DNA of 62,470 nt from Bacteroidales bacterium (GCA_029974835.1 JARKQN010000064.1:1-62470); one strand, 5' to 3'. Positions 26,037-34,947 are shown, numbered from the stretch's first letter. The notes: generated by a model from the sequence alone, not told the origin. Made by a program: numbers and translations.

Positions 26037-27334
26037 ATCTTGTTCGCATAGATAAATTATTTAATTATGAAAAGGGTTCATTGCAAAGTTCCAAGAATGT
26101 AGTTGGAATATACAATTTCATTACTGCCTCTGCTGATTGGAAAAAGCACAATGAGTATTCACATGATACAGAAGCATTGGTTTTTGCTGCTGGTGCATCA
26201 GGTTCTTTAGGACGTACACACTATGTTAAAGGTAAATTCATCGCTAGTGATTTATGCTACATACTGACTCCAAAAGACCCAGAAAATCTACCTGTTGACC
26301 TTCAATTCTATCACATTATTTTTAATGAATTAAGAAATGATATTGTCAGAAAAACAAAATCTGGCACATCCAAAGAAGCAATAAGTCTTTTGTCATTTGG
26401 GAAATATGAAATACCATATTTTGATATAAACGTGCAGCATAAAATAAAGCACAAGTTCAAAACATCTGAGGAAACAAAAAACGAAATTTCTTCCGAAAAT
26501 ACTCATCAACTCGACCTTCTCAAAAAACTGCGTCAGCAGATCCTACAGGATGCCGTGCAGGGCAAATTAGTCCCGCAAGACCCCAATGACGAACCTGCCA
26601 GCAAGTTGCTGGAACGTATTAAAGCAGAGAAAGAGAAACTGGTTCGGGAGAAGAAAATCAGGAAAGAAAAACCACTGCCACCTATTAAGCCTGAAGAAAT
26701 ACCATTTGAAATACCTGAGAATTGGGTGTGGTGCAGGTTGGGGGAGATAGCTTCTAATATTACAAAAGGTTCATCGCCAAATTGGCAGGGTATAAAATAT
26801 GTTAAATCAGAAGAAGAGGGTGTGCTTTTTATAACAAGTAAAAATGTTGGTAATTATACACTCATATTTGATGAGTTAACATATGTGGAGAAAGAATTCA
26901 ATGAAATCGAACCACGGTCAATTTTAAGAAAGAACGATTTATTAACAAATATTGTTGGTGGTTCAATTGGTCGGACTGCAATGTATGATTTAGATAAAAT
27001 TGCGAATATTAATCAAGCAGTGTGCTTGATTCGCTTTGAGACATCAGGGATAGATTTGAAGTATTTCTTACACTTGATGAATTCGAATATGATTATTGAT
27101 TTAATGTTTAAAAATCAATTCGCACCCGGGAGAGCAAATTTAAGTATGAGTAATATAGCAGGTTTCTGTGTTCCATTACCCCCGATTAATGAGCAAAATC
27201 GGATAGTAATAAAAATTGAACAACTGATGAAACTGTCTGATGAACTGGAGCAAACCATTCAACAGAACCAGAAATATACACAGGATTTATTGAGGGTAGC
27301 GTTGAAAGAGGCGCTGGAACCCTCTAAGGATTGA
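26033..27334 (+). CDS. hsdS: Type I restriction-modification specificity subunit (HsdS)
   Basis: 433 residues with two target recognition domains (about 1-145 and 220-380) and the two long helical spacers usual for HsdS: LDLLKKLRQQILQDAVQGKL around 162-181 and the final LSDELEQTIQQNQKYTQDLL region. The second TRD opens IPENWVWCRLGEIA. The TRDs decide the bipartite target, which cannot be read from sequence alone. Start overlaps the end of hsdM by four bases. A coiled, lysine-rich stretch (KAEKEKLVREKKIRKEK) sits between the two TRD halves. Confidence 0.94.
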   Translation: MNLVRIDKLFNYEKGSLQSSKNVVGIYNFITASADWKKHNEYSHDTEALVFAAGASGSLGRTHYVKGKFIASDLCYILTPKDPENLPVDLQFYHIIFNELRNDIVRKTKSGTSKEAISLLSFGKYEIPYFDINVQHKIKHKFKTSEETKNEISSENTHQLDLLKKLRQQILQDAVQGKLVPQDPNDEPASKLLERIKAEKEKLVREKKIRKEKPLPPIKPEEIPFEIPENWVWCRLGEIASNITKGSSPNWQGIKYVKSEEEGVLFITSKNVGNYTLIFDELTYVEKEFNEIEPRSILRKNDLLTNIVGGSIGRTAMYDLDKIANINQAVCLIRFETSGIDLKYFLHLMNSNMIIDLMFKNQFAPGRANLSMSNIAGFCVPLPPINEQNRIVIKIEQLMKLSDELEQTIQQNQKYTQDLLRVALKEALEPSKD

Positions 27335-27448
27335 ACCATTAAATAAAAAGTATTTGGTATTTCAGTTGAAGTTAATTACAAGTAAAGTTTTTTATTCAAT
27401 AACATAGTAGAAAATTGGTTTTCTATATATGATGGATAATAAAGATGT

Positions 27449-28951
27449 ATGAATAGGATTGAATCGATTGGTAAGATTGTAAAATATTCTTCAATCTTTG
27501 TAAATGAAGTTGAAGGTTTTAACGCTTTAAATCAATATCATATTAATATTCATGCGGAAAATTTCTTAGTGCCAGTATTAAATGAAGTTTTTGGGTTATC
27601 GTTAGAAAACCTTAACGCCACTCAAAAAAAGAATTTCCCAGCTATTGATTTGGCAGACTTTGCCAACAGGGTTGCTTTTCAGATAACAGCAACAAGCACA
27701 AGTGATAAAATCACCGAATCGTTAAAGACCTTTTTTAAGTTTGAACTCCATAAGCTTTTTGATGTTATCTACTTCTATATCATAACACATAAGAAGCCAA
27801 GGTATAGCGAAAGTAAACTAAAGGAGATAGTCCCATCAGGATTTCATTTTTCCCCATCCGACCATATTATTGATAAGGATGATATCTTAAAACTAATTAA
27901 TCAGTTAAGTTCTACACCCAAAATACAATCAATAGCCAAGTTATATGAACTTGAGTTCTCCGATGTACAACTTGAAAACAGGAAGAAACTATTCACTTCT
28001 GGTTATTTAAGCAACGAACCAGAAAAGATTATACCGAACCTTCTGAAAATTACGTTCCCTGCGACATTTTATAAAGCAGAATTAAATATTAATGAAGAAG
28101 ACCTTTCAAGCGAATTGAACGAATCTCTTGTTGCTAATGGGAGAAAACCAAAAAAGAAGTTTTGGAAAGAAAAACTGGTCAAGCATCAATTAAAGAAGTT
28201 AGGGGCAAAATGTGAGGACTGGCTACTTTTTGAGAATTGTTTATATACTTTCAAAGATATTTCAAACATCGGTGAACCTTTAAATAAAGTCATTGATAAC
28301 GGTACTGTTATAGAAATAAGGTGTGAGGATTTTTACGGCAGGAATGATGATAACATGAAAGTTTTTAAACATTTACTTCGAAAGACATTTGGCGAGTATT
28401 GTAAAATAAAAGGCATTGAATGGTATGGCAGAAAAAAGATATTCAGATTTGCCAATAATCAGAATAATCCATCAACGAAAAAAATAAAATGGAGAGGGAA
28501 AAAAGAAGCGACAAAAACTGTTATTGCAGAGATAAGAAGCAAGAAAGACAATCATTTAATATGTTATAGAAGTTTGGCATTCCATTGCTCATTTATTTCC
28601 ATAGATGATGATTGGTTTATGATAATAAATCCCACATGGAGTTTTACAAATGCAGATGGGTATCGTCAGAGTCGGTATGAATCATCCTATATGTCAGGAA
28701 TTAAAAAATTAGAAAACAATAATTCAGTATACAACTGTTTTAGAATAATAGTCTTCTATCTTGCTGATACAGAACTTTTTCATGAGAAATATCCATATAT
28801 TAACTTAGTTCAAACGGCTACACTGAATATGTCACCACAATTAGATGAAAAAAAGTGGAAACAAGTAAAATCAGTGGTAAGTACAGGCGATATCGTTGAA
28901 ATGGATTTATTAAAAGATAATGAATTATTTGATAACAGTTATTTTGAATGA
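27449..28951 (+). CDS. SMEK-like nuclease domain fused to APAZ-like region (short pAgo partner)
   Basis: 500 residues, no signal or membrane segment. Residues 1-155 resemble proteins annotated as SMEK-domain proteins: INIHAENFLVPVLNEVFG, then KNFPAIDLADFANRVAFQIT, where Asp 67 and Gln 78-x-Thr 80 fall in the positions of a PD-(D/E)XK nuclease core (Q-x-T in place of E-x-K); then FDVIYFYIITHKK. Residues about 190-480 look like the APAZ module of short pAgo partners (YRSLAFHCSFI, DDDWFMIINPTWSFT, MSGIKKLENNNSVYNCFRI). The next gene overlaps by ATGA and is a short Argonaute, so the pair would form a heterodimer in which this subunit carries the effector. Whether it cuts DNA, RNA or something else is inference. 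The domain reading of the N-terminus is by memory of the family. Confidence 0.75.
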   Translation: MNRIESIGKIVKYSSIFVNEVEGFNALNQYHINIHAENFLVPVLNEVFGLSLENLNATQKKNFPAIDLADFANRVAFQITATSTSDKITESLKTFFKFELHKLFDVIYFYIITHKKPRYSESKLKEIVPSGFHFSPSDHIIDKDDILKLINQLSSTPKIQSIAKLYELEFSDVQLENRKKLFTSGYLSNEPEKIIPNLLKITFPATFYKAELNINEEDLSSELNESLVANGRKPKKKFWKEKLVKHQLKKLGAKCEDWLLFENCLYTFKDISNIGEPLNKVIDNGTVIEIRCEDFYGRNDDNMKVFKHLLRKTFGEYCKIKGIEWYGRKKIFRFANNQNNPSTKKIKWRGKKEATKTVIAEIRSKKDNHLICYRSLAFHCSFISIDDDWFMIINPTWSFTNADGYRQSRYESSYMSGIKKLENNNSVYNCFRIIVFYLADTELFHEKYPYINLVQTATLNMSPQLDEKKWKQVKSVVSTGDIVEMDLLKDNELFDNSYFE

Positions 28952-30396
28952 TGAAATTAAGGTATATTGAAGAACCATCATTACAATTTGGAATTGACCA
29001 GCATATATGTCCCAAATCTGGCGTCTATTCGTTCTATCCATATGATATCAGGAATGTTCGTCCAGAAAAGATTAAAGTAGGAATTATAGGTAAGGGTGAA
29101 AGTATTGATAAAGTAATTAACTGGCTGGATTCATGTAAATCTCACATTAAAGGAAAGGAAAGCAAAATTCCGCATCCAAATCTATTTCTAAATTTTTGTG
29201 GATTCAACAAAGAAATGGGATTTAAAAGTGAAATAATTTTTGATGATTCATATTTGCGCAGATTAAATAATTCTGATTTTGACAAAATAATTAAGAGTAA
29301 TAAGGACTTTGAAAAAAGAATTAAGGAAATTGCTGGATTGTATCTTTCTGAAATTAAATATCTATCAAAAAATAAAAACCCTGATGTAATTATTTGCGCT
29401 CTATCAGAGAAATTTATTTCTTACATATTAAGTGATTCAAAAACTGCCGATGATGATGAAGAAGGATTATCTGATACTTTGGAAGATGATGAATCATCTG
29501 ATAAGATAGAAAGGGAACAAAATTTCAGACGATATTTGAAAGCCAAAGCAATGCAATTCAATGTCCCAATCCAGATATTAAGAGACAGAATTGCAAATCC
29601 AACTTCTGATATGCAAGACCCTGCAACAATTGCGTGGAATTTTTTCACTGCACTATATTACAAAGCATCTGGGACACCTTGGGCATTAATAAGAAAAGAT
29701 TCAGCAGAGGCTACATGTTATGCTGGCATTAGTTTTTACCGAAGCCGTGATAGGAAAAGAATCCAGACAAGTATTGCTCAGATATTTAATGAACTTGGAA
29801 GAGGTGTGATATTAAGAGGTGAAGAGATATTAATGAACAAGTATGACCTTACACCGCATCTTACAGAAGAACAGTCATATAATTTATTAAGTCAATCCCT
29901 CAAGGAATATTATGATGCAGTAAAAATATTTCCAAAGCGACTGGTACTCCATAAAACTTCAAATTATAATGAAGATGAAATAAGTGGATTTAACGAAGCA
30001 TCAAAAACATATAAAATCAATCAAGTAGATTTAATTTCAATACAACACTCGGATTTAAGGTTATATCGTCAGGGTAGTTATCCACCATTGAGAGGGACGC
30101 ATTTAATTATATCTGAAACGCAACACATATTATATACAAGAGGGTCAGTACCCTATTATGAAACTTATGCAGGTAAGTATATACCAAGTCCACTGGAGAT
30201 TAAATTGGCATATTATGATGAATCTCCCAATTTAATTTGTGATGAAATAATAGCATTGACCAAAATGAATTGGAACAATACCCAATTTGATAGAAAATTT
30301 CCAATTACAATTGAATGTGCAAGAAATGTTGGTGAAATATTAAAGTATTTGGATTCTGATGATACTATGCAATTAAAATATAGTTTTTATATGTAG
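28948..30396 (+). CDS. Short prokaryotic Argonaute (MID-PIWI), catalytically inactive type
   Basis: 482 residues; the start overlaps the stop of the partner gene (second ATG at 28951 also possible). MID domain about 30-215 with FRRYLKAKAMQFNVPIQILR, then the PIWI domain (about 225-482): ALYYKASGTPW, YAGISFYR, IFNELGRGVILRG, HSDLRLYRQGSYPPLRGT, YTRGSVPYYETY, TKMNWNNTQF, and a terminal YSFYM. All are signatures of short pAgos. The DEDX slicer residues are missing (YAGIS where active enzymes have an Asp; HKTS where an Asp would stand), so it would bind guide and target without cutting. An acidic loop (DDDEEGLSDTLEDDESSD, about 168-185) is an insertion. It probably recognises invader nucleic acid and triggers the partner. 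Confidence 0.88.
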   Translation: MMKLRYIEEPSLQFGIDQHICPKSGVYSFYPYDIRNVRPEKIKVGIIGKGESIDKVINWLDSCKSHIKGKESKIPHPNLFLNFCGFNKEMGFKSEIIFDDSYLRRLNNSDFDKIIKSNKDFEKRIKEIAGLYLSEIKYLSKNKNPDVIICALSEKFISYILSDSKTADDDEEGLSDTLEDDESSDKIEREQNFRRYLKAKAMQFNVPIQILRDRIANPTSDMQDPATIAWNFFTALYYKASGTPWALIRKDSAEATCYAGISFYRSRDRKRIQTSIAQIFNELGRGVILRGEEILMNKYDLTPHLTEEQSYNLLSQSLKEYYDAVKIFPKRLVLHKTSNYNEDEISGFNEASKTYKINQVDLISIQHSDLRLYRQGSYPPLRGTHLIISETQHILYTRGSVPYYETYAGKYIPSPLEIKLAYYDESPNLICDEIIALTKMNWNNTQFDRKFPITIECARNVGEILKYLDSDDTMQLKYSFYM

Positions 30397-30828
30397 CTTC
30401 TTTATTTCACCAAAATAGCCGTCCCTGCAAATAATTGGTGATAAAAAACCAGCATCCAGAACCATTGATTTTCCATAAGCATCCCCCCCTGTAAAAAACA
30501 AACAAAATAGAGGTTCGTTTATTTTGGTTATGTGGTCAGTGTTTCAAGGTCGCACAGACTCCAAAGTCAGTAATCGCCATCATATTCCATATTTGATGAG
30601 AGTGTGTATGTCTTTTTGGTATCCGGTTCCTGTACATAAAGATTTACAATACCATCAGTATCATCAAAATTCAATAGCCTGACCCACCCTTCCCGGCGTA
30701 ATCTGCGCTGCCCCTTTCCTGGTTGCCAGGCCACCCGGGCGGCGGATTTGTAACGAAAACCGTCTTACCCCGGCTGCAATAGTTTTTATCTTCCTTTATT
30801 ATATTCGCGGTTCAGTAATCGTTAACTC
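30397..30828. other. Right edge of the defence island; small minus-strand gene relic
   Basis: The minus-strand frame 30569-30760 lacks a start and reads GWVRLLNFDDTDGIVNLYVQEPD... ending EYDGDY before a TGA, which looks like the C-terminus of a protein whose 5' part is gone. G+C rises here (about 30690 onward), in keeping with the end of the A+T-rich island. The last 80 bases contain TATTATATTCG, a near match to a Bacteroidota -7 box, ahead of the 30829 gene. Confidence 0.4.
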
Positions 30829-31263
30829 ATGCATTTTATGGAGGATACAACCCTGATTACTCTCTACAGAAAACTGGCTCAAATGTTTAATAAACTCGAC
30901 TTCAGCGGGATAGCCGATTATTTCGCGGAAGACATAGTGTATGAGAGCCAGAACGTTTTCGTTCCTTTAACAGGCAAAAACAATCTTTTATATTACCTGG
31001 ACGGAAAATTTAAAACAATCAGAAAAAGCAATAAACCGGTATTCGCCGAAATAGGTATTATGAGACGCCAGTCAGGCGCAAGGGTTAAACTGGCATCGGT
31101 GAAACGGGGCGATCACTGCATAATCCTTTCACAGGGCACCGTTGAAAATAAAGTAGCCCTTGTGTTTATAAAAGCGTCCGGCGGACTGATAACCAGGATA
31201 GATATTTGTACAGTTGTGCCCCACTGGAGCTTCGCAATCGGAACAGGTGAATATCCTTCCTGA
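30829..31263 (+). CDS. SnoaL/NTF2-like small protein
   Basis: 144 residues (a second ATG at 30838 would drop three). Sequence order is that of the NTF2-like/SnoaL cone fold: helical start, DFSGIADYFAEDIVYESQN, GKNNLLYYLDGKF, and beta strands ending GLITRIDICTV. Such proteins may be small enzymes, toxin-immunity partners or binding modules. Isolated by more than 400 bp on both sides. A 6-bp hairpin with CAAAA loop (31264-31281) follows the stop directly. Confidence 0.7.
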   Translation: MHFMEDTTLITLYRKLAQMFNKLDFSGIADYFAEDIVYESQNVFVPLTGKNNLLYYLDGKFKTIRKSNKPVFAEIGIMRRQSGARVKLASVKRGDHCIILSQGTVENKVALVFIKASGGLITRIDICTVVPHWSFAIGTGEYPS

Positions 31264-31666
31264 CCGGTGCCAAAACACCGGGAAAACAAATCCGGGAATA
31301 TGAGTAAATTCAGAATTCCGGAAACTCCCGGATATCCTCAATAAGCCCGGTTATCATTTTCCTGATCTTCCGGAAATTTCCGGTTTTCAGCATAACACCT
31401 GACCGCTCCTCCAGAAATAATTTACGGTTGACTCATATCCTGATCCCCTGAACGTAATAATTCTTCTTATTAAATCTCTCCGGAATAACGGTGCCCTCAT
31501 ACGGTCTGTTCATCCCTGACGGTTCGTCGGGGTAAGAAAAGCAGTTATGATTCGGTAAGATTCATTAAACCCGTAATATTGTATGAGACTTGCCATTATG
31601 CCGGATTAAAGAGACCGGATGTCAGATCAACCCGTTACACGGGCAATCTTCTCCGCCCTGCGATTT
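31264..31666. other. Non-coding spacer between convergent genes
   Basis: Starts with CCGGTG-CCAAAA-CACCGG (31264-31281), a small terminator-like hairpin, and contains a TCCGGGA...TCCCGGA pair (31290-31332). Nothing else is recognisable; both neighbours run into it. Confidence 0.4.
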
Positions 31667-32803
31667 TTAATTGTTTTTGTAAACACCCGAAAATTCAAGA
31701 AGGATTGATAATAAATCATCTGGCAGGTATTCAAGTACCCTTCTTTTAATTTCACTGCTTATGTCCTTGTAGAACGCCTCGGCTATTGCGCCCGTAACGG
31801 ATGCTATTGTGTCACTGTCTCCCCCGATCGATACGGCCAGCCTTATTGCATTCTCGAAATCACTGCTTTCAAGAAAACATATTATCGCTTCAGGTACAGA
31901 ACCCTGACATGATTCGTCAAACTGATACACTTTTCTTATATCATCGGCCTTCCGGTTTAAATCGTAATTGAATCTGTTGATAATGAAATCTTTAATTTCC
32001 TTTTTGCTGCTTCCTTTTCTTGCCAGAAAAACCGCTGCTGCAGCAGCCTGAGCTCCCTTTATACCTTCGGGATGATTGTGAGTCACTTCCGCGCACCTCC
32101 CTGCCTCCGAAATTACATCCTCGATGTTTTCGAATGCATATGCAACCGGGCTTACCCTCATGGCAGAGCCGTTCCCGTAACTGTAATATGGCCGCGGATC
32201 CTCTGAAAAAAGCCATTCCCTGAATCTGCTCCCGTAACTTGTGCCCGGATAGCGCCTCCCCAAACGCTGCATCTCAACTGTATAAGTGGAGTTCCTTAAT
32301 ATCTTGTTCGCAACGGCCAGCGTCATTACCGTATCGTCGGTATATGTTGACAGATTCGTAAACAAAGGGAAAGCTGTGGTTCTTATATTATTGAATTCAT
32401 AAACCGAACCGATAATATCACCGGCCAGTGCTCCGGTCAGAATAACCGGCAGGTCAAACTGCTTTTTATAATAATTTATGTAATCTTCAACAGAAGGGAA
32501 ATCCATCTTTCTGCCGTCATCCCGTATTACCGAAACCCTGAGCTCTTCCCCGGTTTCGCTTTGGATAATATCCGGCCTTATGCCGTGATAATATGGGATT
32601 TCGCGGCAGATTCTTTCTCCGTCTTTAACTTTATACCCAACGGCTTTCATCACCCCTTTTGGCACATCATGAAAAAACATATTCCTGCTGTCGCAGGTTG
32701 TTCCGTTGCCTGAAACTATTTTCTCCTTCCTGAGATTGCAGAAGCCTGACGACCTGTTAAAGTGCCTGCAATTTTCGCAGCAATGTAATTCTTTGTCTGA
32801 CAT
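31667..32803 (-). CDS. ADP-ribosylglycohydrolase (DraG/ARH) family protein with Cys-rich N-terminus
   Basis: 378 residues. Residues about 118-370 are an ARH fold: GALAGDIIGSVYE, metal site TYTDDTVMT near 153-160, MRVSPVA, EVTHNHPEGIKGAQA, and the second metal site SIGGDSDTIAS. It should remove ADP-ribose from protein or nucleic acid, or cut a related bond. The first 120 residues are unusual: a cluster of cysteines (C8, C9, C12, C22, C37) that could bind a metal, then a charged part (VSVIRDDGRKMDF). ARH genes near defence islands sometimes reverse phage- or toxin-made ADP-ribosylation; here that is guesswork. No gene closely coupled. Confidence 0.88.
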   Translation of the reverse strand: MSDKELHCCENCRHFNRSSGFCNLRKEKIVSGNGTTCDSRNMFFHDVPKGVMKAVGYKVKDGERICREIPYYHGIRPDIIQSETGEELRVSVIRDDGRKMDFPSVEDYINYYKKQFDLPVILTGALAGDIIGSVYEFNNIRTTAFPLFTNLSTYTDDTVMTLAVANKILRNSTYTVEMQRLGRRYPGTSYGSRFREWLFSEDPRPYYSYGNGSAMRVSPVAYAFENIEDVISEAGRCAEVTHNHPEGIKGAQAAAAAVFLARKGSSKKEIKDFIINRFNYDLNRKADDIRKVYQFDESCQGSVPEAIICFLESSDFENAIRLAVSIGGDSDTIASVTGAIAEAFYKDISSEIKRRVLEYLPDDLLSILLEFSGVYKNN

Positions 32804-33352
32804 ACGTTTATCGTGTTTTTGCGGAAACCGGATGCTTTTTCGGGGAATTAATTGTTTGCCGTAACGTAACCTCTTTCAGAAATACCTGATTACACCTGAC
32901 TAAAACAGGGTAACTGCTTCGAACTGACTTATTGGCGTTTTCTTCCATATTGTAAAAAGTTACTATAAAAAACCAGCTTCTTTTTTCATCAAGGCCAATC
33001 TGGAAAGTCGTGATATTTAACATTTTTGACAGACCGTCCACATCGTTTTACCACCGTGGTGTCAACTCGGTTGGTATCCATTTAAGGATTCCTGATGCTG
33101 ATGTGCAAATATAGTGAAAATATCCCCCGGCTTTACGAAAAAAGGCCGTTTTTAACAAAAAAAATCAACAAAAATGTTGAAAAAATATCAGCGGATTTAT
33201 GTTAAAAAATTTGTCCTAAATGAATAAAAATCAACGATTTTTATGTATATTTATAATACGAAACCGGCAGCCGGGCGGGTCTTTTACCACGGTCGCGGGA
33301 ATGAAAAACCTTTGCCGGTCATTGAAATGATTAAAACATAAATCAAAATAAG
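32804..33352. other. A+T-rich spacer with palindrome, divergent promoters expected
   Basis: The left half separates the ARH gene from its upstream region and has no gene. The right half is very A+T-rich and contains a perfect ATAAAAATC-AAC-GATTTTTAT palindrome (33224-33244), about 110 bp before the next start codon, which could be an operator. Confidence 0.45.
33224..33244 (+). promoter_or_regulatory. 21-bp perfect palindrome upstream of the 33353 gene
   Basis: Arms of nine bases around AAC. It sits in the A+T-rich promoter region and has the size of a dimeric repressor site; no copy was noticed elsewhere in the window. Confidence 0.35.
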
Positions 33353-33826
33353 ATGACAGCTCAGTCAGGAGATATTCTTTTCTACAAAGGCAAAAAGACC
33401 ATAATGGCCACCGAGCCGCTGAACCAGTACCTGCTTTCGCGGTCTGATATCAAATTCCTGGCGCCTTCAACCGACTGCTGGCGCGGTTACTACGCGAAAT
33501 GGGAGATCACGGATAATAAACTGTATCTTGTCGGTCTCAAAGCCTATGTCGATAATTATGAAGAAGTGGACTTAGACTATCTGTTTCCCGGACAGAAACG
33601 GGTGTTCGCCGGCTGGTTTACCGGGGAAATCAGAGTACCAAAAGGAGAAATGCTCGAATATGTCCACATGGGCTACTTCTCGGTTTATGAAAAAGATATC
33701 ATTCTTACTTTCATCGACGGCATTTTAACAGGCGAAAAAGTGATCGACAACAGAAAGGAACATAACCATCCCCGGCCGTTATTTAACCGACCCGGCAAAG
33801 ACTTCTCCGGTTACGGCAATAATTAG
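33353..33826 (+). CDS. Conserved hypothetical protein, 157 residues
   Basis: No signal peptide or membrane segment. Aromatic-rich, beta-like: CWRGYYAKWEITDNKLYLVG, LFPGQKRVFAGWFTGEI, VHMGYFSVYEKDIIL. The CWRGYYAKWEI and WFTGEI motifs look like a conserved family that I know only as hypothetical. It might be an immunity-type or small binding protein. It precedes a repeat cluster and the ung gene on the same strand, with no operon link. Confidence 0.65.
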   Translation: MTAQSGDILFYKGKKTIMATEPLNQYLLSRSDIKFLAPSTDCWRGYYAKWEITDNKLYLVGLKAYVDNYEEVDLDYLFPGQKRVFAGWFTGEIRVPKGEMLEYVHMGYFSVYEKDIILTFIDGILTGEKVIDNRKEHNHPRPLFNRPGKDFSGYGNN

Positions 33827-34175
33827 GGTGCACGATATTTTGCAGTGTGGTTCGCTTCGCCCGGCGATCCCTTAGCTCCGGGCTCTTTTTCTTTTGGAGA
33901 AGCAAAAGAAAGTAACATAACAAAAAAGGAAAGGATGTACTTTTTAGACAACCTCGACCCTAAACAACACCCTGTTGGGCTCAAAATCTTCACTACCGTT
34001 GGGCTCAACGTCCTCACTCCTGTTGGGCTCAACGTCCTCGTTGAGCCCTGTAATAACTTCTATCAACAATCCGGCTGAGCGAGGACGCTCAGCCGAACTC
34101 TCCAATTACCCGGGTTGAGCCCCCTTTGGATTATTTTTTTTACTTTTAAGAAATCTCAAAAACAGATAAAACAAT
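33827..34175. repeat. Non-coding repeat cluster (GTTGGGCTCAA units and hairpins)
   Basis: Contains TTTCTTTTG-GAGAAG-CAAAAGAAA (33890-33913, 9-bp stem); three direct GTTGGGCTCAA copies at 33973, 33998 and 34022 with an inverted TTGAGCCC at 34040; and GGCTGAGCG-AGGA-CGCTCAGCC (34073-34094), a perfect 9-bp hairpin. The reverse strand gives an unlikely frame (ASPKEKEPGAKGSPGEANHT) that matches a type of non-coding repeat often mis-called as protein in Bacteroidota. Confidence 0.6.
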
Positions 34176-34838
34176 ATGGATGTCAAAATCGAAGAGAGCT
34201 GGAAGGGCCGGCTTTCGGAAGAATTCAGCAAGGAGTATTTTATCAGACTGACTGAATTTATCAGGGAAGAGTATCGGACAAAGACCATCTACCCCCCGGG
34301 CAGTCTGATTTTCAACGCTTTTAACCTTTGCCCTTTCAACAAAGTGAAAGCCGTGATAATCGGGCAGGATCCATATCATGGTCCCGGACAGGCCCACGGG
34401 CTCTGCTTCTCAGTACTCGACGGCGTCCCCTTTCCGCCAAGTCTTGTAAATATTTTTAAGGAAATAGAATCCGACCTTGGCATCCCGGTTCCGAAATCCG
34501 GAAATCTGGAAAGATGGGCCCGGCAGGGCGTGCTTCTGATGAATGCCATTTTAACGGTCAGGGCCAACCAGGCTGCCTCGCACCAGAGAAAAGGATGGGA
34601 AGAGTTTACCGATTCAGTAATACGGCTGCTGAACACTGAAAAAAACAATCTGGTATTCTTCCTGTGGGGAGCATATGCTCAGAAAAAAGGCGAATCTATC
34701 GACAAAACACGTCATCTTGTCCTCGAATCCGTCCACCCCTCTCCCCTCTCTGCTTCAAGGGGATTCTTCGGGAACAGGCATTTCAGCAAATGCAATGAAT
34801 ATCTGAAGCAGAATGGCATTGAACCGGTTATGTGGTAA
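34176..34838 (+). CDS. ung: Uracil-DNA glycosylase (family 1)
   Basis: 220 residues, full length. Catalytic water-activating motif GQDPYHGPGQAHGL with Asp 65, uracil-binding FNAFNLCPF/FSV region, and the minor-groove/Leu loop HPSPLSASRGFFGN with catalytic His near 187. It removes uracil from DNA, the first step of base excision repair. Stands alone, followed by hairpins that end transcription. Confidence 0.97.
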   Translation: MDVKIEESWKGRLSEEFSKEYFIRLTEFIREEYRTKTIYPPGSLIFNAFNLCPFNKVKAVIIGQDPYHGPGQAHGLCFSVLDGVPFPPSLVNIFKEIESDLGIPVPKSGNLERWARQGVLLMNAILTVRANQAASHQRKGWEEFTDSVIRLLNTEKNNLVFFLWGAYAQKKGESIDKTRHLVLESVHPSPLSASRGFFGNRHFSKCNEYLKQNGIEPVMW

Positions 34839-34844
34839 AAGAAA

Positions 34845-34862
34845 AAGAGGCTTACGCCTCTT
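34845..34862 (+). terminator. Hairpin after ung
   Basis: AAGAGGC-TTAC-GCCTCTT, a perfect 7-bp stem, directly after the ung stop codon, followed by CAACTTAACTAACC. The run of T is short. Confidence 0.5.
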
Positions 34863-34887
34863 CAACTTAACTAACCTCTAACCAACC

Positions 34888-34947
34888 ATGAAAAACCTGT
34901 GTACCAATAAAACAAAGACCGGACTAAAAAGTTCGGTCTCTGATTAA
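34888..34947 (+). other. Possible 19-codon leader-like mini-ORF with internal hairpin
   Basis: After a CTAACCTCTAACCAACC stretch, an ATG opens MKNLCTNKTKTGLKSSVSD and stops at TAA. Its second half is AGACCGGAC-TAAAAA-GTTCGGTCT (34916-34939), which can form a stem and is followed by A/T-rich bases. The frame may be fortuitous and the stem may simply be a bidirectional terminator facing the next gene, whose stop is at 34965. Confidence 0.3.

Noticed and set aside
27449-28951. TIR or SIR2 effector for the pAgo partner
   Set aside because: No TIR or NAD-binding SIR2 motifs; the N-terminus reads as a SMEK/PD-(D/E)XK-like domain.
33823-34032. 69-codon - strand frame (ASPKEKEPGAKGSPGEANHT)
   Set aside because: Made of a dispersed non-coding repeat; such frames are common false calls.
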